DNA from: Intestinirhabdus alba | GTDB lineage: Bacteria; Pseudomonadota; Gammaproteobacteria; Enterobacterales; Enterobacteriaceae | Direction of reading: 5' to 3' | Assembly: GCF_009711095.1 (NCBI RefSeq) | Contig: NZ_WMJZ01000015.1 | Span: 1-64,000 of the forward strand | Length of the DNA: 64,000 nucleotides | Shown here: positions 9,783 to 20,084 of the stretch, one piece after another | Position numbering within the stretch: the stretch's first letter is position 1 | Layout of the letters: each line of letters starts with the position of its first letter | Notes under the pieces: model-generated | Databases searched by the model: none | Seen by the model: only the letters and a program-made list of their open reading frames with translations | What the model was told of the DNA's origin: nothing | Made by a program: the position numbers and the translations under genes

Positions 9783-10556
9783 TTACGCCAAAATACGGGT
9801 GCCCGTCGGCGCGCCGTTGAACAGCGCCGGAAGCTGATCAGCGTGACGCCACGAGGCGATATCAACCGGACGCCCCAGCGTGCGGGCGGCGTCCAGCGCG
9901 GCATTCACCTTAACGATCATGCCGTCAGTGATAATTCCCTGTTCAATAAGCTGCTCCGCCTTCGCGGCGGTCATTTCAGCAATACGCTGCCCTTTGCCGT
10001 CGAGAATACCGCTGACGTCGGAGAGCAGGATCAGATCCGCGCCCAGGGTCGCCGCCAGCGCCGTCGCCGCCCGATCGGCGTTAACGTTCATCAACAGCCC
10101 CTCGTCGGTCATGCCGATAGAGCTGACGACCGGCAGATAGCCGCCGGACAGCAGAATATTAAGCAGCGCCGGTGTCCCCGGACGGGCCTGCCCAACGTGG
10201 CCCAGCTCCGGGTCAAGCTGGGTTACGGTAACGCTGTTGCCATCGCCAAGGCAAAGCCCGACGGCGGCAAGATGGTACTTCTTCGCCCACGCCAGCAGGG
10301 TCTTATTGGCGGTGCCCGCCAGCGCGCCGGTAATAAGGTCAATCTGGTCGGCGGGCGTCACCCGCAGGCCGTTTTTCTTCTGCACCGGCAGGTTAAGCCC
10401 TTTCATTAGCTTATCCACCACGCAGCCGCCGCCGTGCACAATAACCAGCGGGCGCTGATGCGACGCGCGATAGCCGGCAAGCGCGGTAAAAAGACGCGCC
10501 AGCGCCTCTTCGCTATCCAGTAAGACGCCGCCCAGCTTGATAATTAATGGATTCAT
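9783..10556 (-). CDS. argB: N-acetylglutamate kinase
   Basis: ArgB phosphorylates N-acetyl-L-glutamate with ATP, the second step of arginine synthesis. It has 257 residues and belongs to the amino-acid kinase family, with IIKLGGVLL at the N-terminus (phosphate-binding lysine), VHGGG near residue 44, and [13 protein letters not shown] in the ATP-binding region. The start [10 protein letters not shown] has AAGGATG just upstream; an in-frame extension to 10598 overlaps argC and is not supported. It starts 10 bp after the argC stop. Confidence 0.96.
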   Translation of the reverse strand: MNPLIIKLGGVLLDSEEALARLFTALAGYRASHQRPLVIVHGGGCVVDKLMKGLNLPVQKKNGLRVTPADQIDLITGALAGTANKTLLAWAKKYHLAAVGLCLGDGNSVTVTQLDPELGHVGQARPGTPALLNILLSGGYLPVVSSIGMTDEGLLMNVNADRAATALAATLGADLILLSDVSGILDGKGQRIAEMTAAKAEQLIEQGIITDGMIVKVNAALDAARTLGRPVDIASWRHADQLPALFNGAPTGTRILA

Positions 10557-10566
10557 TATTGCATCC

Positions 10567-11571
10567 TTAAATAAGAGACTGCGTTTCGGCGAAGCCAAAA
10601 CGGATATTGGCGCACTGCACCGCCTGAGCCGCCGCGCCTTTCAGCAAATTATCTTCCGCCGCCACCACAATAAGATGCTCGCCCTGAACGGCGAAGCCGA
10701 TATCGCAGAACGGCAGCCCTACTACATTCTTCAGCGCCGGAACGCCGTTCTGATACAGCCGCACCAGCGGCTTGTCGCGGTAGGCCAGCTCCAGCGTCTG
10801 CGCCACCTGCGTATGGGTTACGCCCGCCTTCAGGCGGCAGGTGAGGGTTTCAAGGATCCCGCGCGGGAAGTTGCCCAGATGCGGCGTGAAGATCACCTCT
10901 GCGCCAAGGTGAGCGACAATTTCCGGCTGATGACGATGGGTAAACAGACCGTATGGCTGCAGGCTCACCTCACAGAAGCTGTTGGAGAGCGCCGCTTTGC
11001 GCCCCGCCCCGCTCACGCCGCTGGTAGCGTTGATAATCGGCCACTGGCTGAGATCCAGCAGCGCCGCGTCAATCAGCGGCTTTAGCGCCAGCTGCGCCGC
11101 CGTCGGGTAGCAGCCAGGCACCGCAATCAGGCTCGCCTTCTTCAGCGCGTCGATATTCCACTCCGCCAGGCCGTAGACCGCCTGCGCCAGCAGCTCAGGG
11201 TGCTGATGCACAAAACCATAATATTTTTCATAGAAGGTATCGGAATTCACGCGAAAAGCACCGGAGAGATCGAACACGACGCAGCCCGCCTCCAGGAACT
11301 GCGGGGCGAGGTCGTGGCTTATCTCATGGGCGGTGGCGAGGAACACAACGTCCGCTCCCGCGCTAAACTCGCTGACGTCGGTCATTGGCCGCAGCGGCAG
11401 GTCAACAATACCCTTAAGCTGCGGATGTAAATCGGAGATCGGTTTCCCTGCATCATTACTTTGCGCCGAGACGGCCAAAGCGGTTATGTTCATATGAGGA
11501 TGGCGATTGACATAGGTCACAAGCTCTGCGCCCGCGTAGCCGCTGGCACCGACAATCAGGGTGTTTAACAT
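10567..11571 (-). CDS. argC: N-acetyl-gamma-glutamyl-phosphate reductase
   Basis: ArgC reduces N-acetylglutamyl phosphate to the semialdehyde with NADPH, the third step of arginine synthesis. The 334-residue product has an N-terminal Rossmann motif [10 protein letters not shown] (residues 8-17) and the catalytic cysteine C154 in [10 protein letters not shown]. It is the first gene of argCBH and diverges from argE across the ARG boxes. Confidence 0.97.
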   Translation of the reverse strand: MLNTLIVGASGYAGAELVTYVNRHPHMNITALAVSAQSNDAGKPISDLHPQLKGIVDLPLRPMTDVSEFSAGADVVFLATAHEISHDLAPQFLEAGCVVFDLSGAFRVNSDTFYEKYYGFVHQHPELLAQAVYGLAEWNIDALKKASLIAVPGCYPTAAQLALKPLIDAALLDLSQWPIINATSGVSGAGRKAALSNSFCEVSLQPYGLFTHRHQPEIVAHLGAEVIFTPHLGNFPRGILETLTCRLKAGVTHTQVAQTLELAYRDKPLVRLYQNGVPALKNVVGLPFCDIGFAVQGEHLIVVAAEDNLLKGAAAQAVQCANIRFGFAETQSLI

Positions 11572-11658
11572 CGGGGCTGCTCACCTTCTTAGTCAATTAG
11601 CCTGGTTAAGCCGTCCTGCCTCACCGCACGCCCGGTGAGTTTATAAACGCTCAACGTT

Positions 11659-11697
11659 AATGTATTTTTATTCATAAAAAATGCATGAATATTGATA
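11659..11697. promoter_or_regulatory. Two ARG boxes (ArgR operator) between argC and argE
   Basis: Two 18-bp boxes, 11659-11676 (AATGTATTTTTATTCATA) and 11680-11697 (AATGCATGAATATTGATA), are separated by 3 bp. This is the usual spacing for the hexameric ArgR-arginine repressor. They lie in the shared promoter region and should repress argCBH and argE together. Confidence 0.88.
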
Positions 11698-11723
11698 CTA
11701 TCATGACCCGAGGTGTGTCAACA

Positions 11724-12875
11724 ATGAAAAACAATTTGCCGCCATTTATCGAGATGTACCGTGCTCTGATCGCCATACCGTCGGTTAGCGCCACCGAAGA
11801 AGCGCTCGATCAAAGCAATACGGCTTTAATCACTCTGCTGGCGGGCTGGTTTAAGGACCTGGGCTTCAGCGTTGAAGTGCAGCCGGTTCCCGGGACGCGC
11901 AACAAATTCAATATGCTGGCCAGCGTTGGCCAGGGTGCCGGCGGCCTGCTGCTGGCGGGCCATACCGATACCGTGCCGTTCGACGACGGGCGCTGGACGC
12001 GCGATCCCTTCACCCTGACCGAACACGACAACAAGCTTTATGGGCTGGGCACCGCCGACATGAAAGGCTTCTTCGCCTTTATTCTCGACGCCCTGCGCGA
12101 CGTTGACATCACAAAGCTGAAGAAGCCGCTCTATATCCTGGCAACCGCCGATGAAGAGACCAGCATGGCGGGCGCGCGCTACTTCTCCGAAACCACCGCC
12201 ATCCGCCCTGACTGCGCGATTATCGGCGAGCCAACCTCCCTGCAGCCGGTGCGGGCGCACAAAGGGCATATTTCCAGCGTCGTGCGGGTCGCGGGCCAGT
12301 CCGGCCACTCCAGCGATCCGGCGCGCGGCGTTAACGCCATTGAACTGATGCACGATGCGATTGGTCGCATTATGCAGCTGCGTAACGATCTGAAGGCGCG
12401 CTATCACTATGAGGCGTTCACCATTCCTTATCCGACGCTCAACCTGGGCCATATTCACGGCGGCGATGCGGCGAACCGCATCTGCGCCTGCTGTGAGCTG
12501 CATATGGATATTCGTCCGCTGCCGGGAATGACGCTAAACGATCTCAACGGCCTGCTGAACGATGCGCTGGCTCCGGTGAGCGAACGCTGGCCGGGCCGCC
12601 TGACGGTAGCGGAGCTGCATCCGCCGATCCCCGGCTACGAGTGCCCGCCGGATCATCAGCTGGTTACCGTGGTGGAAAAACTGCTGGGAACGCAAACCGA
12701 GGTGGTGAACTACTGCACGGAGGCCCCCTTCATCCAGACGCTGTGTCCAACCCTGGTGCTCGGCCCCGGCTCCATCGACCAGGCGCATCAGCCGGACGAA
12801 TATCTGGAAACGCGCTTTATTAAACCCACCCGTGAATTAATCACCCAGGTGGTGCACCATTTTTGCTGGCATTAA
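11724..12875 (+). CDS. argE: Acetylornithine deacetylase
   Basis: ArgE removes the acetyl group from N-acetylornithine to give ornithine, completing the linear acetyl cycle used by enterobacteria. It has 383 residues, the same as E. coli, and is an M20-family metallohydrolase. Metal ligands and catalytic residues are visible: H80 and D82 (AGHTDTVP), D112 (GTADMKG), E144-E145 (ADEET). The ATG at 11724 (MKNNLPPF) is chosen by homology; an upstream in-frame ATG at 11685 falls inside an ARG box. Confidence 0.97.
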   Translation: MKNNLPPFIEMYRALIAIPSVSATEEALDQSNTALITLLAGWFKDLGFSVEVQPVPGTRNKFNMLASVGQGAGGLLLAGHTDTVPFDDGRWTRDPFTLTEHDNKLYGLGTADMKGFFAFILDALRDVDITKLKKPLYILATADEETSMAGARYFSETTAIRPDCAIIGEPTSLQPVRAHKGHISSVVRVAGQSGHSSDPARGVNAIELMHDAIGRIMQLRNDLKARYHYEAFTIPYPTLNLGHIHGGDAANRICACCELHMDIRPLPGMTLNDLNGLLNDALAPVSERWPGRLTVAELHPPIPGYECPPDHQLVTVVEKLLGTQTEVVNYCTEAPFIQTLCPTLVLGPGSIDQAHQPDEYLETRFIKPTRELITQVVHHFCWH

Positions 12876-12883
12876 CCGCCGGC

Positions 12884-12924
12884 CTCCCCATTAACACTTT
12901 AGAGGTAAATGGGGAGAGAATTTT
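12884..12924 (+). terminator. Rho-independent terminator after argE
   Basis: CTCCCCAT (12884-12891) pairs with ATGGGGAG (12909-12916) around a 17-base loop, followed by AGAATTTT. It lies 8 bp after the argE stop. Confidence 0.65.
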
Positions 12925-13210
12925 ACATTTCCATAAGCAACGCTTATTTGAAGCGATGTGAATTAAATAAGGTAAATTACGGCCCTTTATTCGTTTGCTG
13001 AACCGATTTCGCCGCAATTGACGCCACGGGTTTTACATGGCTTTATAAAAGGCAACTAAGAACAATGTCCGCACAATTTCGCAGCACAGCAAGACGGCAC
13101 ACGGCCCCCTCCCCGGAACCTTACCTGTTTCCGGATGGGCGAGCGCGACCAGCGCGCCTGTGGAGCGAAAAAGAGAGGACATTACAAAACAGATGGGGTG
13201 TCTGGGATCA
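12925..13210 (+). other. ppc upstream region
   Basis: About 286 bp precede ppc with no convincing gene. TTGACG at 13018 and a TTTATA/TATAAA element near 13042-13049 could form a promoter. An in-frame upstream ATG for ppc exists at 13160 but is not supported by homology. No riboswitch or leader peptide is recognised. Confidence 0.4.
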
Positions 13211-15862
13211 ATGAACGAACAATATTCCGCGTTGCGTAGTAATGTCAGCATGCTCGGCAAAGTGCTGGGAGAGACCATCAAAGAGGCGCTTGGTGAGCAC
13301 ATTCTCGATCGTGTAGAAACAATCCGTAAGCTGTCCAAATCTTCGCGCGCCGGTAACGAAGCGGATCGCCATGCGTTGCTTACCACGCTGCAAAATCTGT
13401 CTAACGACGAGCTGCTGCCGGTCGCGCGCGCGTTCAGCCAGTTCCTGAATCTGGCCAACACTGCCGAGCAATATCACAGCATTTCCCCAAAGGGCGAAGC
13501 CGCCAGCAACCCGGAAGTGATTGCCCGCACCCTGCGCAAACTGAAAAACCAGCCGGACCTCAGCGAGGCGACCATCAAACAGGCGGTCGAGTCGCTCTCG
13601 CTGGAGCTGGTGCTGACCGCCCACCCCACCGAAATCACCCGCCGTACGCTGATCCATAAAATGGTGGAAGTGAATGCCTGCTTAAAGCAGCTCGATAACA
13701 AAGATATCGTGGACTACGAGCACCATCAGCTAATGCGCCGCCTGCGTCAGCTTATCGCCCAGTCCTGGCATACTGATGAGATCCGCAAACAGCGCCCCAC
13801 TCCGGTTGACGAGGCCAAATGGGGCTTTGCGGTGGTGGAAAACAGCCTCTGGCAGGGGGTGCCAAACTATCTGCGCGAGCTGAACGAGCAGTTGGAGGAG
13901 AATCTGGGCTACACGCTGCCGGTGGATTTTGTCCCGGTGCGTTTCACCTCCTGGATGGGCGGCGATCGCGACGGCAACCCGAACGTGACCGCGGACGTCA
14001 CCCGCCACGTGATGCTGCTGAGCCGCTGGAAGGCCGCCGATCTGTTCCTGAAAGATATCCAGATTCTGGTCTCCGAGCTGTCGATGGTCGACGCCACGCC
14101 GGAGCTGCTGGCGCTGGTGGGCGAAGAGGGCGCGTCCGAGCCTTACCGCTATCTGATGAAAACGCTGCGCTCCCGCCTGATGGCCACCCAGGCCTGGCTG
14201 GAGGCGCGCCTGAAGGGCGAGAAGTTGCCCAAACCCGCGGGCCTGCTGACGCAAAACGAACAGCTCTGGGAACCGCTGTACGCCTGCTATAAATCGCTAC
14301 AGGCCTGCGGAATGGGGATTATTGCCAACGGCGATCTGCTGGACACGCTGCGTCGCGTGAAGTGCTTCGGCGTCCCGCTGGTACGCATTGATATTCGTCA
14401 GGAGAGCACCCGCCACGCCGAAGCGCTGGGCGAGCTGACCCGCTATCTCGGCATTGGCGATTACGAAAGCTGGTCGGAGGCCGACAAGCAGGCGTTCCTG
14501 ATCCGGGAGCTGAACTCCAAACGGCCGCTGCTGCCGCGCCAGTGGGAGCCGGGGGAGGACACCCGCGAGGTGCTTGAAACCTGCCGGACCATCGCCGAAG
14601 CACCCCAAGGCTCGATCGCCGCCTATGTGATCTCAATGGCGAAAACTCCCTCCGACGTGCTGGCGGTGCATCTGCTGCTGAAAGAGGCGGGCATTGGCTT
14701 TACCCTGCCGGTGGTGCCGCTGTTCGAAACCCTGGACGATCTGAACAATGCCGACGATGTGATGACCCAGCTGCTGAACATTGACTGGTATCGCGGGCTG
14801 ATTCAGGGCAAGCAGATGGTGATGATCGGCTATTCCGACTCGGCAAAAGACGCGGGCGTCATGGCGGCCTCCTGGGCGCAGTATCAGGCGCAGGACGCGC
14901 TCATCAAAACCTGCAGGAAGGCCGGTATTGAGCTGACCCTGTTCCACGGGCGCGGCGGCTCCATCGGCCGCGGCGGAGCGCCGGCCCATGCGGCTCTGCT
15001 GTCACAGCCGCCGGGCAGCCTGCGGGGCGGCCTGCGCGTCACCGAACAGGGCGAAATGATCCGCTTTAAGTACGGCCTGCCGGAAGTCACCGTCAGCAGC
15101 CTGTCGCTCTACACCAGCGCGATCCTTGAGGCAAACCTGCTGCCGCCACCGGAGCCGAAGGACTCATGGCGTCACATTATGGACGAGCTTTCGACGATTT
15201 CCTGCGACCTGTACCGTGACTACGTGCGGGAAAACAAAGATTTTGTGCCCTACTTCCGCTCCGCGACGCCGGAGCAGGAGCTGGGCAAGCTGCCCCTCGG
15301 CTCGCGCCCGGCGAAACGTCGCCCGACCGGCGGCGTCGAGTCGCTGCGCGCCATTCCGTGGATTTTCGCCTGGACCCAGAACCGGCTGATGCTCCCGGCC
15401 TGGCTGGGCGCGGGCACGGCGCTGCAAAAGGTGGTTGAAGACGGCAGGCAGAGCGAGCTGGAGACGATGTGCCGCGACTGGCCGTTCTTCTCCACGCGCC
15501 TTGGTATGCTGGAAATGGTCTATTCGAAAGCCGATCTGTGGCTGGCTGAGTATTATGACCGGCGGCTGGTGTCAGAGGCGCTATGGCCGCTGGGTAAAGA
15601 GCTGCGCAGCCTGCTGGAAGAGGACATCCGGGTGGTGCTGGCCATCGCCAACGATTCCCACCTGATGGCTGACCTACCGTGGATTGCCGAGTCCATCCAG
15701 CTAAGGAATATCTATACCGATCCGCTGAACGTGCTGCAGGCCGAGCTGCTGCACCGCTCGCGCCTGACAGAAGAGCAGGGTAAAGAGCCGGACCCGCACG
15801 TTGAGCAGGCGCTAATGGTCACCATCGCCGGCATCGCCGCCGGTATGCGCAACACGGGCTGA
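13211..15862 (+). CDS. ppc: Phosphoenolpyruvate carboxylase
   Basis: Ppc carboxylates PEP to oxaloacetate with bicarbonate, the main anaplerotic reaction of enterobacteria; it is activated by acetyl-CoA and inhibited by aspartate. The 883 residues match E. coli exactly in length. Catalytic H138 lies in [12 protein letters not shown], and the glycine-rich loop [12 protein letters not shown] carries the essential arginine near residue 587. The C-terminus ends MRNTG with the inhibitor-site asparagine. The start [10 protein letters not shown] at 13211 is preferred over 13160 by homology. Confidence 0.98.
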   Translation: MNEQYSALRSNVSMLGKVLGETIKEALGEHILDRVETIRKLSKSSRAGNEADRHALLTTLQNLSNDELLPVARAFSQFLNLANTAEQYHSISPKGEAASNPEVIARTLRKLKNQPDLSEATIKQAVESLSLELVLTAHPTEITRRTLIHKMVEVNACLKQLDNKDIVDYEHHQLMRRLRQLIAQSWHTDEIRKQRPTPVDEAKWGFAVVENSLWQGVPNYLRELNEQLEENLGYTLPVDFVPVRFTSWMGGDRDGNPNVTADVTRHVMLLSRWKAADLFLKDIQILVSELSMVDATPELLALVGEEGASEPYRYLMKTLRSRLMATQAWLEARLKGEKLPKPAGLLTQNEQLWEPLYACYKSLQACGMGIIANGDLLDTLRRVKCFGVPLVRIDIRQESTRHAEALGELTRYLGIGDYESWSEADKQAFLIRELNSKRPLLPRQWEPGEDTREVLETCRTIAEAPQGSIAAYVISMAKTPSDVLAVHLLLKEAGIGFTLPVVPLFETLDDLNNADDVMTQLLNIDWYRGLIQGKQMVMIGYSDSAKDAGVMAASWAQYQAQDALIKTCRKAGIELTLFHGRGGSIGRGGAPAHAALLSQPPGSLRGGLRVTEQGEMIRFKYGLPEVTVSSLSLYTSAILEANLLPPPEPKDSWRHIMDELSTISCDLYRDYVRENKDFVPYFRSATPEQELGKLPLGSRPAKRRPTGGVESLRAIPWIFAWTQNRLMLPAWLGAGTALQKVVEDGRQSELETMCRDWPFFSTRLGMLEMVYSKADLWLAEYYDRRLVSEALWPLGKELRSLLEEDIRVVLAIANDSHLMADLPWIAESIQLRNIYTDPLNVLQAELLHRSRLTEEQGKEPDPHVEQALMVTIAGIAAGMRNTG

Positions 15863-16025
15863 TCCTGCCCGCGTCGCCCTCGTGCGGCAGCACGGGGGCG
15901 GCTGCACCGCCTTCGTTCACCATCAGCTATTTCCCGCCGTTTCCCGGCATAAAATTTTTTTGCCAGAAACTTCGCGCTTCAGATTACCTTAAGGTTTAGC
16001 CGCTACGTTGAGAGACAACTTTCTT

Positions 16026-16076
16026 CAGGCTGCCTGCGGTGAGGGGTATCCCTTATTTATCCGCAGGGACAGCCTG
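16026..16076. repeat. Long hairpin upstream of eptC
   Basis: CAGGCTGCCTGCGG (16026-16039) pairs with CCGCAGGGACAGCCTG (16061-16076) apart from a 2-base bulge, around a 21-base loop. It lies directly before the eptC reading frame. The 5' arm resembles sequences upstream of hslV and glpX in this window. Confidence 0.6.
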
Positions 16077-16119
16077 AGGGATGAGGTTAATCGCGCGACT
16101 TTCATGGCAGACCGACAAT

Positions 16120-17853
16120 ATGCACGCTACACAACTCCCCTCTAACCCGGCCTTCAGTTGGAAAGCTCTGGGCTGGGCGCTTCTCTATTTCTGGTTTTTT
16201 TCAACGCTGCTACAGGCGATAATTTTTATCAGCGGCTACAGCGGCACCAACGGCCTGCGCGATTCCCTGCTGTACAGCTCCCTGTGGCTGATCCCGGTAT
16301 TCCTGTTTCCGAACCGCATTCGTCTGATTGCCGCCGCCATCGGCGTGGTGCTGTGGGCAACATCGCTGGCGGCACTCGGTTATTACGTCATTTACGGGCA
16401 GGAGTTCTCACAAAGCGTGCTGTTCGTGATGTTTGAATCTAACGCCAACGAGGCCGGTGAGTATTTCAGCCAGTATTTTAACCTGAAGATGGTGCTTATC
16501 GCGCTGGCCTATACCGCCGTGGCGATCCTGCTGTGGACGCGGCTGCGTCCGGTCTGGCTCCCGTCGCCCTGGCGCTGGCTGGCTTCGCTTGCCCTGCTGT
16601 ACGGTCTGATCCTGCATCCGCTTATCGCCGGTACGCTCATCAACCATAAGCCGCCAGAAAAAGCGCTGGGGAGTCTCGCCTCGCGGATGGAGCCGGCCGC
16701 GCCGTGGCAGTTTATTACCGGCTACTATCAGTATCGCCAGCAGCTTGCCTCACTGAACGGCCTGCTCAATAAAAACAACGCGCTGCCGCCGCTGGCCAAC
16801 TTTAAAGACCAAACCGGCGACGCACCGCGCACGCTGGTGCTGGTTATCGGCGAATCCACCCAGCGCGGACGTATGAGCCTGTACGGCTATCCGCGCGAAA
16901 CCACGCCGGAGCTGGACGCCCTGCATAAAACCGATCCGGCCCTGACGGTATTTACTAACGTGGTGACCTCGCGTCCATACACCATTGAGATCCTGCAGCA
17001 GGCGCTGACCTTCGCCAACGAGGAGCATCCGGACCTCTACCTGACGCGGCCGTCGCTGATGAACATGATGAAGCAGGCGGGCTATAAGACCTTCTGGATC
17101 ACCAATCAGCAAACGATGACCGCCCGCAACACCATGCTGACGGTGTTCTCAAAGCAGACCGATAAGCAGTTTTATATGAACCAGCAGCGCACCCAGAGCG
17201 CCCGCGAATATGACAGCAACGTGCTGGCACCGTTTAAAGCGGTGCTGGCAGACCCGGCACCGAAGAAGTTTATTATCATTCACCTGCTCGGCACCCACAT
17301 CAAATATAAGTACCGCTATCCGGAAGATGCGGGGGTATTTGACGACAAAACCGATAACGTCCCGCCCGGCCTCAGCGCCGAGGAGCTGGCGACATATAAT
17401 GACTACGACAACGCAAACCGCTATAACGACCATGTTGTCGCCAGCCTGATTAAGGATTATAAGGCGACCGATCCAAACGGCTTTCTGCTCTACTTCTCCG
17501 ATCACGGCGAAGAGGTATATGACACGCCGCCGTATAAAACCCAGGGACGTAACGAAGAGGCCCCGACCCGACATATGTATACGGTGCCGTTCCTGCTATG
17601 GACTTCCGCAAAATGGCAGGCGGCGCATCCGCGCGATTTCTCACGGGTCGCTGACCGTCGGTACAGCAGCGCCGAGCTGATCCACACCTGGTCGGATCTG
17701 GCGGGGCTACGCTATGACGGCTATGATCCGACGCGCTCCATCGTCAGCCCGCAGTTTAAGGAAACCGTCCGCTGGATTGGCAATCCGTACAAGAAAAAGG
17801 CCCTGATTGATTACGACACCCTGCCCTGGGGCGATCGGGTCGGGAATCAGTAA
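16120..17853 (+). CDS. eptC: EptC (CptA/YijP), phosphoethanolamine transferase
   Basis: EptC adds phosphoethanolamine to the inner-core heptose of lipopolysaccharide, strengthening the outer membrane. It has 577 residues: five hydrophobic helices in the first 210 residues, then a periplasmic sulfatase-fold domain. The catalytic threonine lies in VIGESTQRGRMSLYGY, with metal-binding motifs HLLGTH and FSDHGEEVYD. The start MHATQL at 16120 follows E. coli. A second in-frame ATG at 16081 sits directly against GAGGG and would add 13 residues. Confidence 0.94.
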   Translation: MHATQLPSNPAFSWKALGWALLYFWFFSTLLQAIIFISGYSGTNGLRDSLLYSSLWLIPVFLFPNRIRLIAAAIGVVLWATSLAALGYYVIYGQEFSQSVLFVMFESNANEAGEYFSQYFNLKMVLIALAYTAVAILLWTRLRPVWLPSPWRWLASLALLYGLILHPLIAGTLINHKPPEKALGSLASRMEPAAPWQFITGYYQYRQQLASLNGLLNKNNALPPLANFKDQTGDAPRTLVLVIGESTQRGRMSLYGYPRETTPELDALHKTDPALTVFTNVVTSRPYTIEILQQALTFANEEHPDLYLTRPSLMNMMKQAGYKTFWITNQQTMTARNTMLTVFSKQTDKQFYMNQQRTQSAREYDSNVLAPFKAVLADPAPKKFIIIHLLGTHIKYKYRYPEDAGVFDDKTDNVPPGLSAEELATYNDYDNANRYNDHVVASLIKDYKATDPNGFLLYFSDHGEEVYDTPPYKTQGRNEEAPTRHMYTVPFLLWTSAKWQAAHPRDFSRVADRRYSSAELIHTWSDLAGLRYDGYDPTRSIVSPQFKETVRWIGNPYKKKALIDYDTLPWGDRVGNQ

Positions 17854-17862
17854 TAATGCAAT

Positions 17863-17891
17863 GGCCACGCCTTTTGTCGTGGCCTTATTTT
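17863..17891 (+). terminator. Rho-independent terminator after eptC
   Basis: GGCCACG (17863-17869) and CGTGGCC (17878-17884) form a stem with an 8-base loop, followed by TTATTTT. It starts 9 bp after the eptC stop. Confidence 0.85.
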
Positions 17892-18009
17892 CAGACGTTG
17901 CCGGCTGCTCCGCGTGGTCGGTGCCCAACGGCGTACCTGAAGACAAGTTAGTGATTTTTTTTGCTTTCAACGTTACTGTTGCCCTGTCCGCACTGCGCAA
18001 GGGAACACC

Positions 18010-18861
18010 ATGTATCACGACGTCAGCCACCTTCTTTCTCGCCTGATTAACGGCCCGACGCCGCTGGGCCGGATCTTTTTCTCCGGCGTCGGCGGGCCAA
18101 TACCCGAGCTGGCATGGCAGGTCGATTTCCCACGTCTGGAGATCGTGCTGGAAGGGGAGTTTACGGATGCGGGCATTGCCGAAACGCTGCGCCCCTGGGA
18201 CGCTCTCTACGTTCCCGCCGGCGGCTGGAACCTTCCGCAATGGCAGACGCCGGCCGTCACCCTCAGCATTCTGTTCGGCAAACAGCAGCTGGGCTTCAGC
18301 GTTGTGCAGTGGGATGGAAAAAAGGGGCACAACCTGGCAAAGCAGCACGCGCCGCGTCGGGGACCGCGCATCGGCTCCTTCCTGCTACAGACGCTCGATG
18401 AGATGCAGATGCAGCCCCAGGAGCAACAGACCGCCAGGCTGATCGTCACCAGCCTGCTCAGCCACTGCCGCGACCTGCTCGGCAGCCAGATCCAGACGGC
18501 GTCGCGCAGCCAGGCGCTGTTCGAAGCCATCCGCGACTATATTGACGAGCGCTACGCCTCGCCGCTCACCAGAGATGCGGTGGCCCGTGCCTTTTATATC
18601 TCGCCGAACTATCTCTCGCACCTGTTTCAGAAAACGGGGGGCATCGGCTTTAACGAATACCTGAACCACACGCGGCTGGAGCACGCCAGAAAGCTGCTCA
18701 AGGGCTACGATCTGAAGATTAAAGAGGTGGCTCACGCCTGCGGATTTGTGGACAGCAACTACTTTTGCCGACTGTTTCGCAAAAATACCGAGCGTTCGCC
18801 GTCGGAATATCGCCGACAGTATCACAGTCAGCTGACGGAAAAGAAAACTACTGCAGAATAA
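18010..18861 (+). CDS. yijO: YijO, AraC-family transcriptional regulator
   Basis: The protein has 283 residues, as in E. coli YijO. The N-terminal half has the cupin-like sensor features of AraC proteins (RLEIVLEGEF, LRPWDALYVPAGGWN). The C-terminal half (about 180-275) carries two helix-turn-helix motifs, including TRDAVARAFYISPNYLSHLF and IKEVAHACGFVDSNYFCRLF. Its target is not established. Its 3' end overlaps convergent frwD by 14 bp, so a role in controlling the frw/pfl genes is a reasonable guess. Confidence 0.9.
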   Translation: MYHDVSHLLSRLINGPTPLGRIFFSGVGGPIPELAWQVDFPRLEIVLEGEFTDAGIAETLRPWDALYVPAGGWNLPQWQTPAVTLSILFGKQQLGFSVVQWDGKKGHNLAKQHAPRRGPRIGSFLLQTLDEMQMQPQEQQTARLIVTSLLSHCRDLLGSQIQTASRSQALFEAIRDYIDERYASPLTRDAVARAFYISPNYLSHLFQKTGGIGFNEYLNHTRLEHARKLLKGYDLKIKEVAHACGFVDSNYFCRLFRKNTERSPSEYRRQYHSQLTEKKTTAE

Positions 18862-19204
18862 GGTGAGTCTGCTGCGGCGCGGTGAGCAGCCTGCGCACGG
18901 CGCTCATCACCCGCTGCGGCTCGCGCAGAAAGCCGCTGATGCCGGACTGAACGTAGCGACAGCCGCTGAAGCGCTCCCCCCCCGCCAGCTCGATATCGGC
19001 GATCAGCAGCACGGCGTCGGCGCGAACGATATCCGTTTCCGTCAGGCGGTTTTCAATGCCCAGCGCGCCCTGGGTCTCAATTTTTATGCCCCACCCCTCC
19101 TGCTGGCAGAGCTTTTCCAGCCGTTCGGCCGCCATATAGGTATGCGCCACGCCGCTGACGCAGGCGGTCACCGCCACCAGATACCGTCCAGTCGGAACTG
19201 TCAT
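18848..19204 (-). CDS. frwD: FrwD, fructose-like PTS EIIB component
   Basis: A 118-residue EIIB domain of the fructose-mannitol PTS family. The phosphorylated cysteine is C15 in VTACVSGVAHTYMA. It is a second EIIB in this locus besides FrwB (112-residue frame, same motif) and ends the leftward frwC-frwB-pflD-pflC-frwD gene set, one base after pflC. The sugar is unknown. Confidence 0.9.
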   Translation of the reverse strand: MTVPTGRYLVAVTACVSGVAHTYMAAERLEKLCQQEGWGIKIETQGALGIENRLTETDIVRADAVLLIADIELAGGERFSGCRYVQSGISGFLREPQRVMSAVRRLLTAPQQTHLILQ

Positions 19205-19205
19205 A

Positions 19206-20084
19206 TTAACCTCCCACGATTACCTCAAATCCGGCCCTCTCCGCCATTTTACGAAAATACGCCACCTCGCGGGCCGACGGCGCGGGAATGCCATCCATCG
19301 CCCACGGCTGGCCAAGCAGACGGTACTTCGGCTCGCCGTACTGATGAAACGGCAGCAGGTGGACCCGTCTAATGCCGAATGATAACAGCAGCGTCAGCGC
19401 ATACTGTATATTTTCATCATTAAGCGTATAGCCGGGGATCAGCGGCAGCCGGGGGATAACCGGTATCCCTTCGCTCGCCAGCAGGCGTAAATTATCCAGC
19501 ACCCGCCGCTGATTCATCTTCACCACCTCGCGCGCGCGCTGCGGATCCATAATTTTTAAATCATACAGCACCTCATCACACTCCCTGGCCAGCGGCAGTA
19601 GCCGGTCGGCGGGGGCATCGCCCGCGGTTTCAATAGCGCAGGGGACCCCCAGGCGACGCAGCCGCCGGAGAAAGCGCGTGGCGAAAGACGCCTGCATCAG
19701 CACCTCGCCGCCGGAGAGGGTCACACCACCGCCGGAAGCGCGGAAAAACACGTCATCTTTCAGCACCTCGCGCTCTAGTTCATCCAGCGTGATATCGCGA
19801 CCGATCCGCTCAAAGGCACCGGAAGGGCACTCATCGGCGTCGCGCAGACAGGGCGCGCAGTGCAGACATCGGCTCTCCCGGCGCACCGTTTCAATCCGCG
19901 GGGAGATCGATTCCGGATTGGCGCACCACGGGCAGGCGTGCGGGCAGCCCTTAAAAAAGACCACGGTGCGAATGCCCTGCCCGTCATTCAGCGAATAGCG
20001 CTGAATATTGAAAATACGCGCAACCTCTTCGCCGCCTGACGTCCCCTCCTCACAGCTGATGCGCGGTGCGGCGAATGATGTCAT
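19206..20084 (-). CDS. pflC: PflC, glycyl-radical enzyme activase (radical SAM)
   Basis: PflC should install the glycyl radical on PflD using S-adenosylmethionine and a [4Fe-4S] cluster. The 292-residue product has the radical-SAM motif CPHACPWC (C47, C51, C54). It also has a ferredoxin-like cluster region CLHCAPCLRDADEC (C73, C76, C79, C86), typical of activases outside the true pyruvate formate-lyase group. TLSGGEVLMQ is the GGE motif for SAM. The start at 20084 has AGGAG 7 bp upstream and overlaps the pflD end by 35 bp, indicating translational coupling. Confidence 0.93.
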   Translation of the reverse strand: MTSFAAPRISCEEGTSGGEEVARIFNIQRYSLNDGQGIRTVVFFKGCPHACPWCANPESISPRIETVRRESRCLHCAPCLRDADECPSGAFERIGRDITLDELEREVLKDDVFFRASGGGVTLSGGEVLMQASFATRFLRRLRRLGVPCAIETAGDAPADRLLPLARECDEVLYDLKIMDPQRAREVVKMNQRRVLDNLRLLASEGIPVIPRLPLIPGYTLNDENIQYALTLLLSFGIRRVHLLPFHQYGEPKYRLLGQPWAMDGIPAPSAREVAYFRKMAERAGFEVIVGG

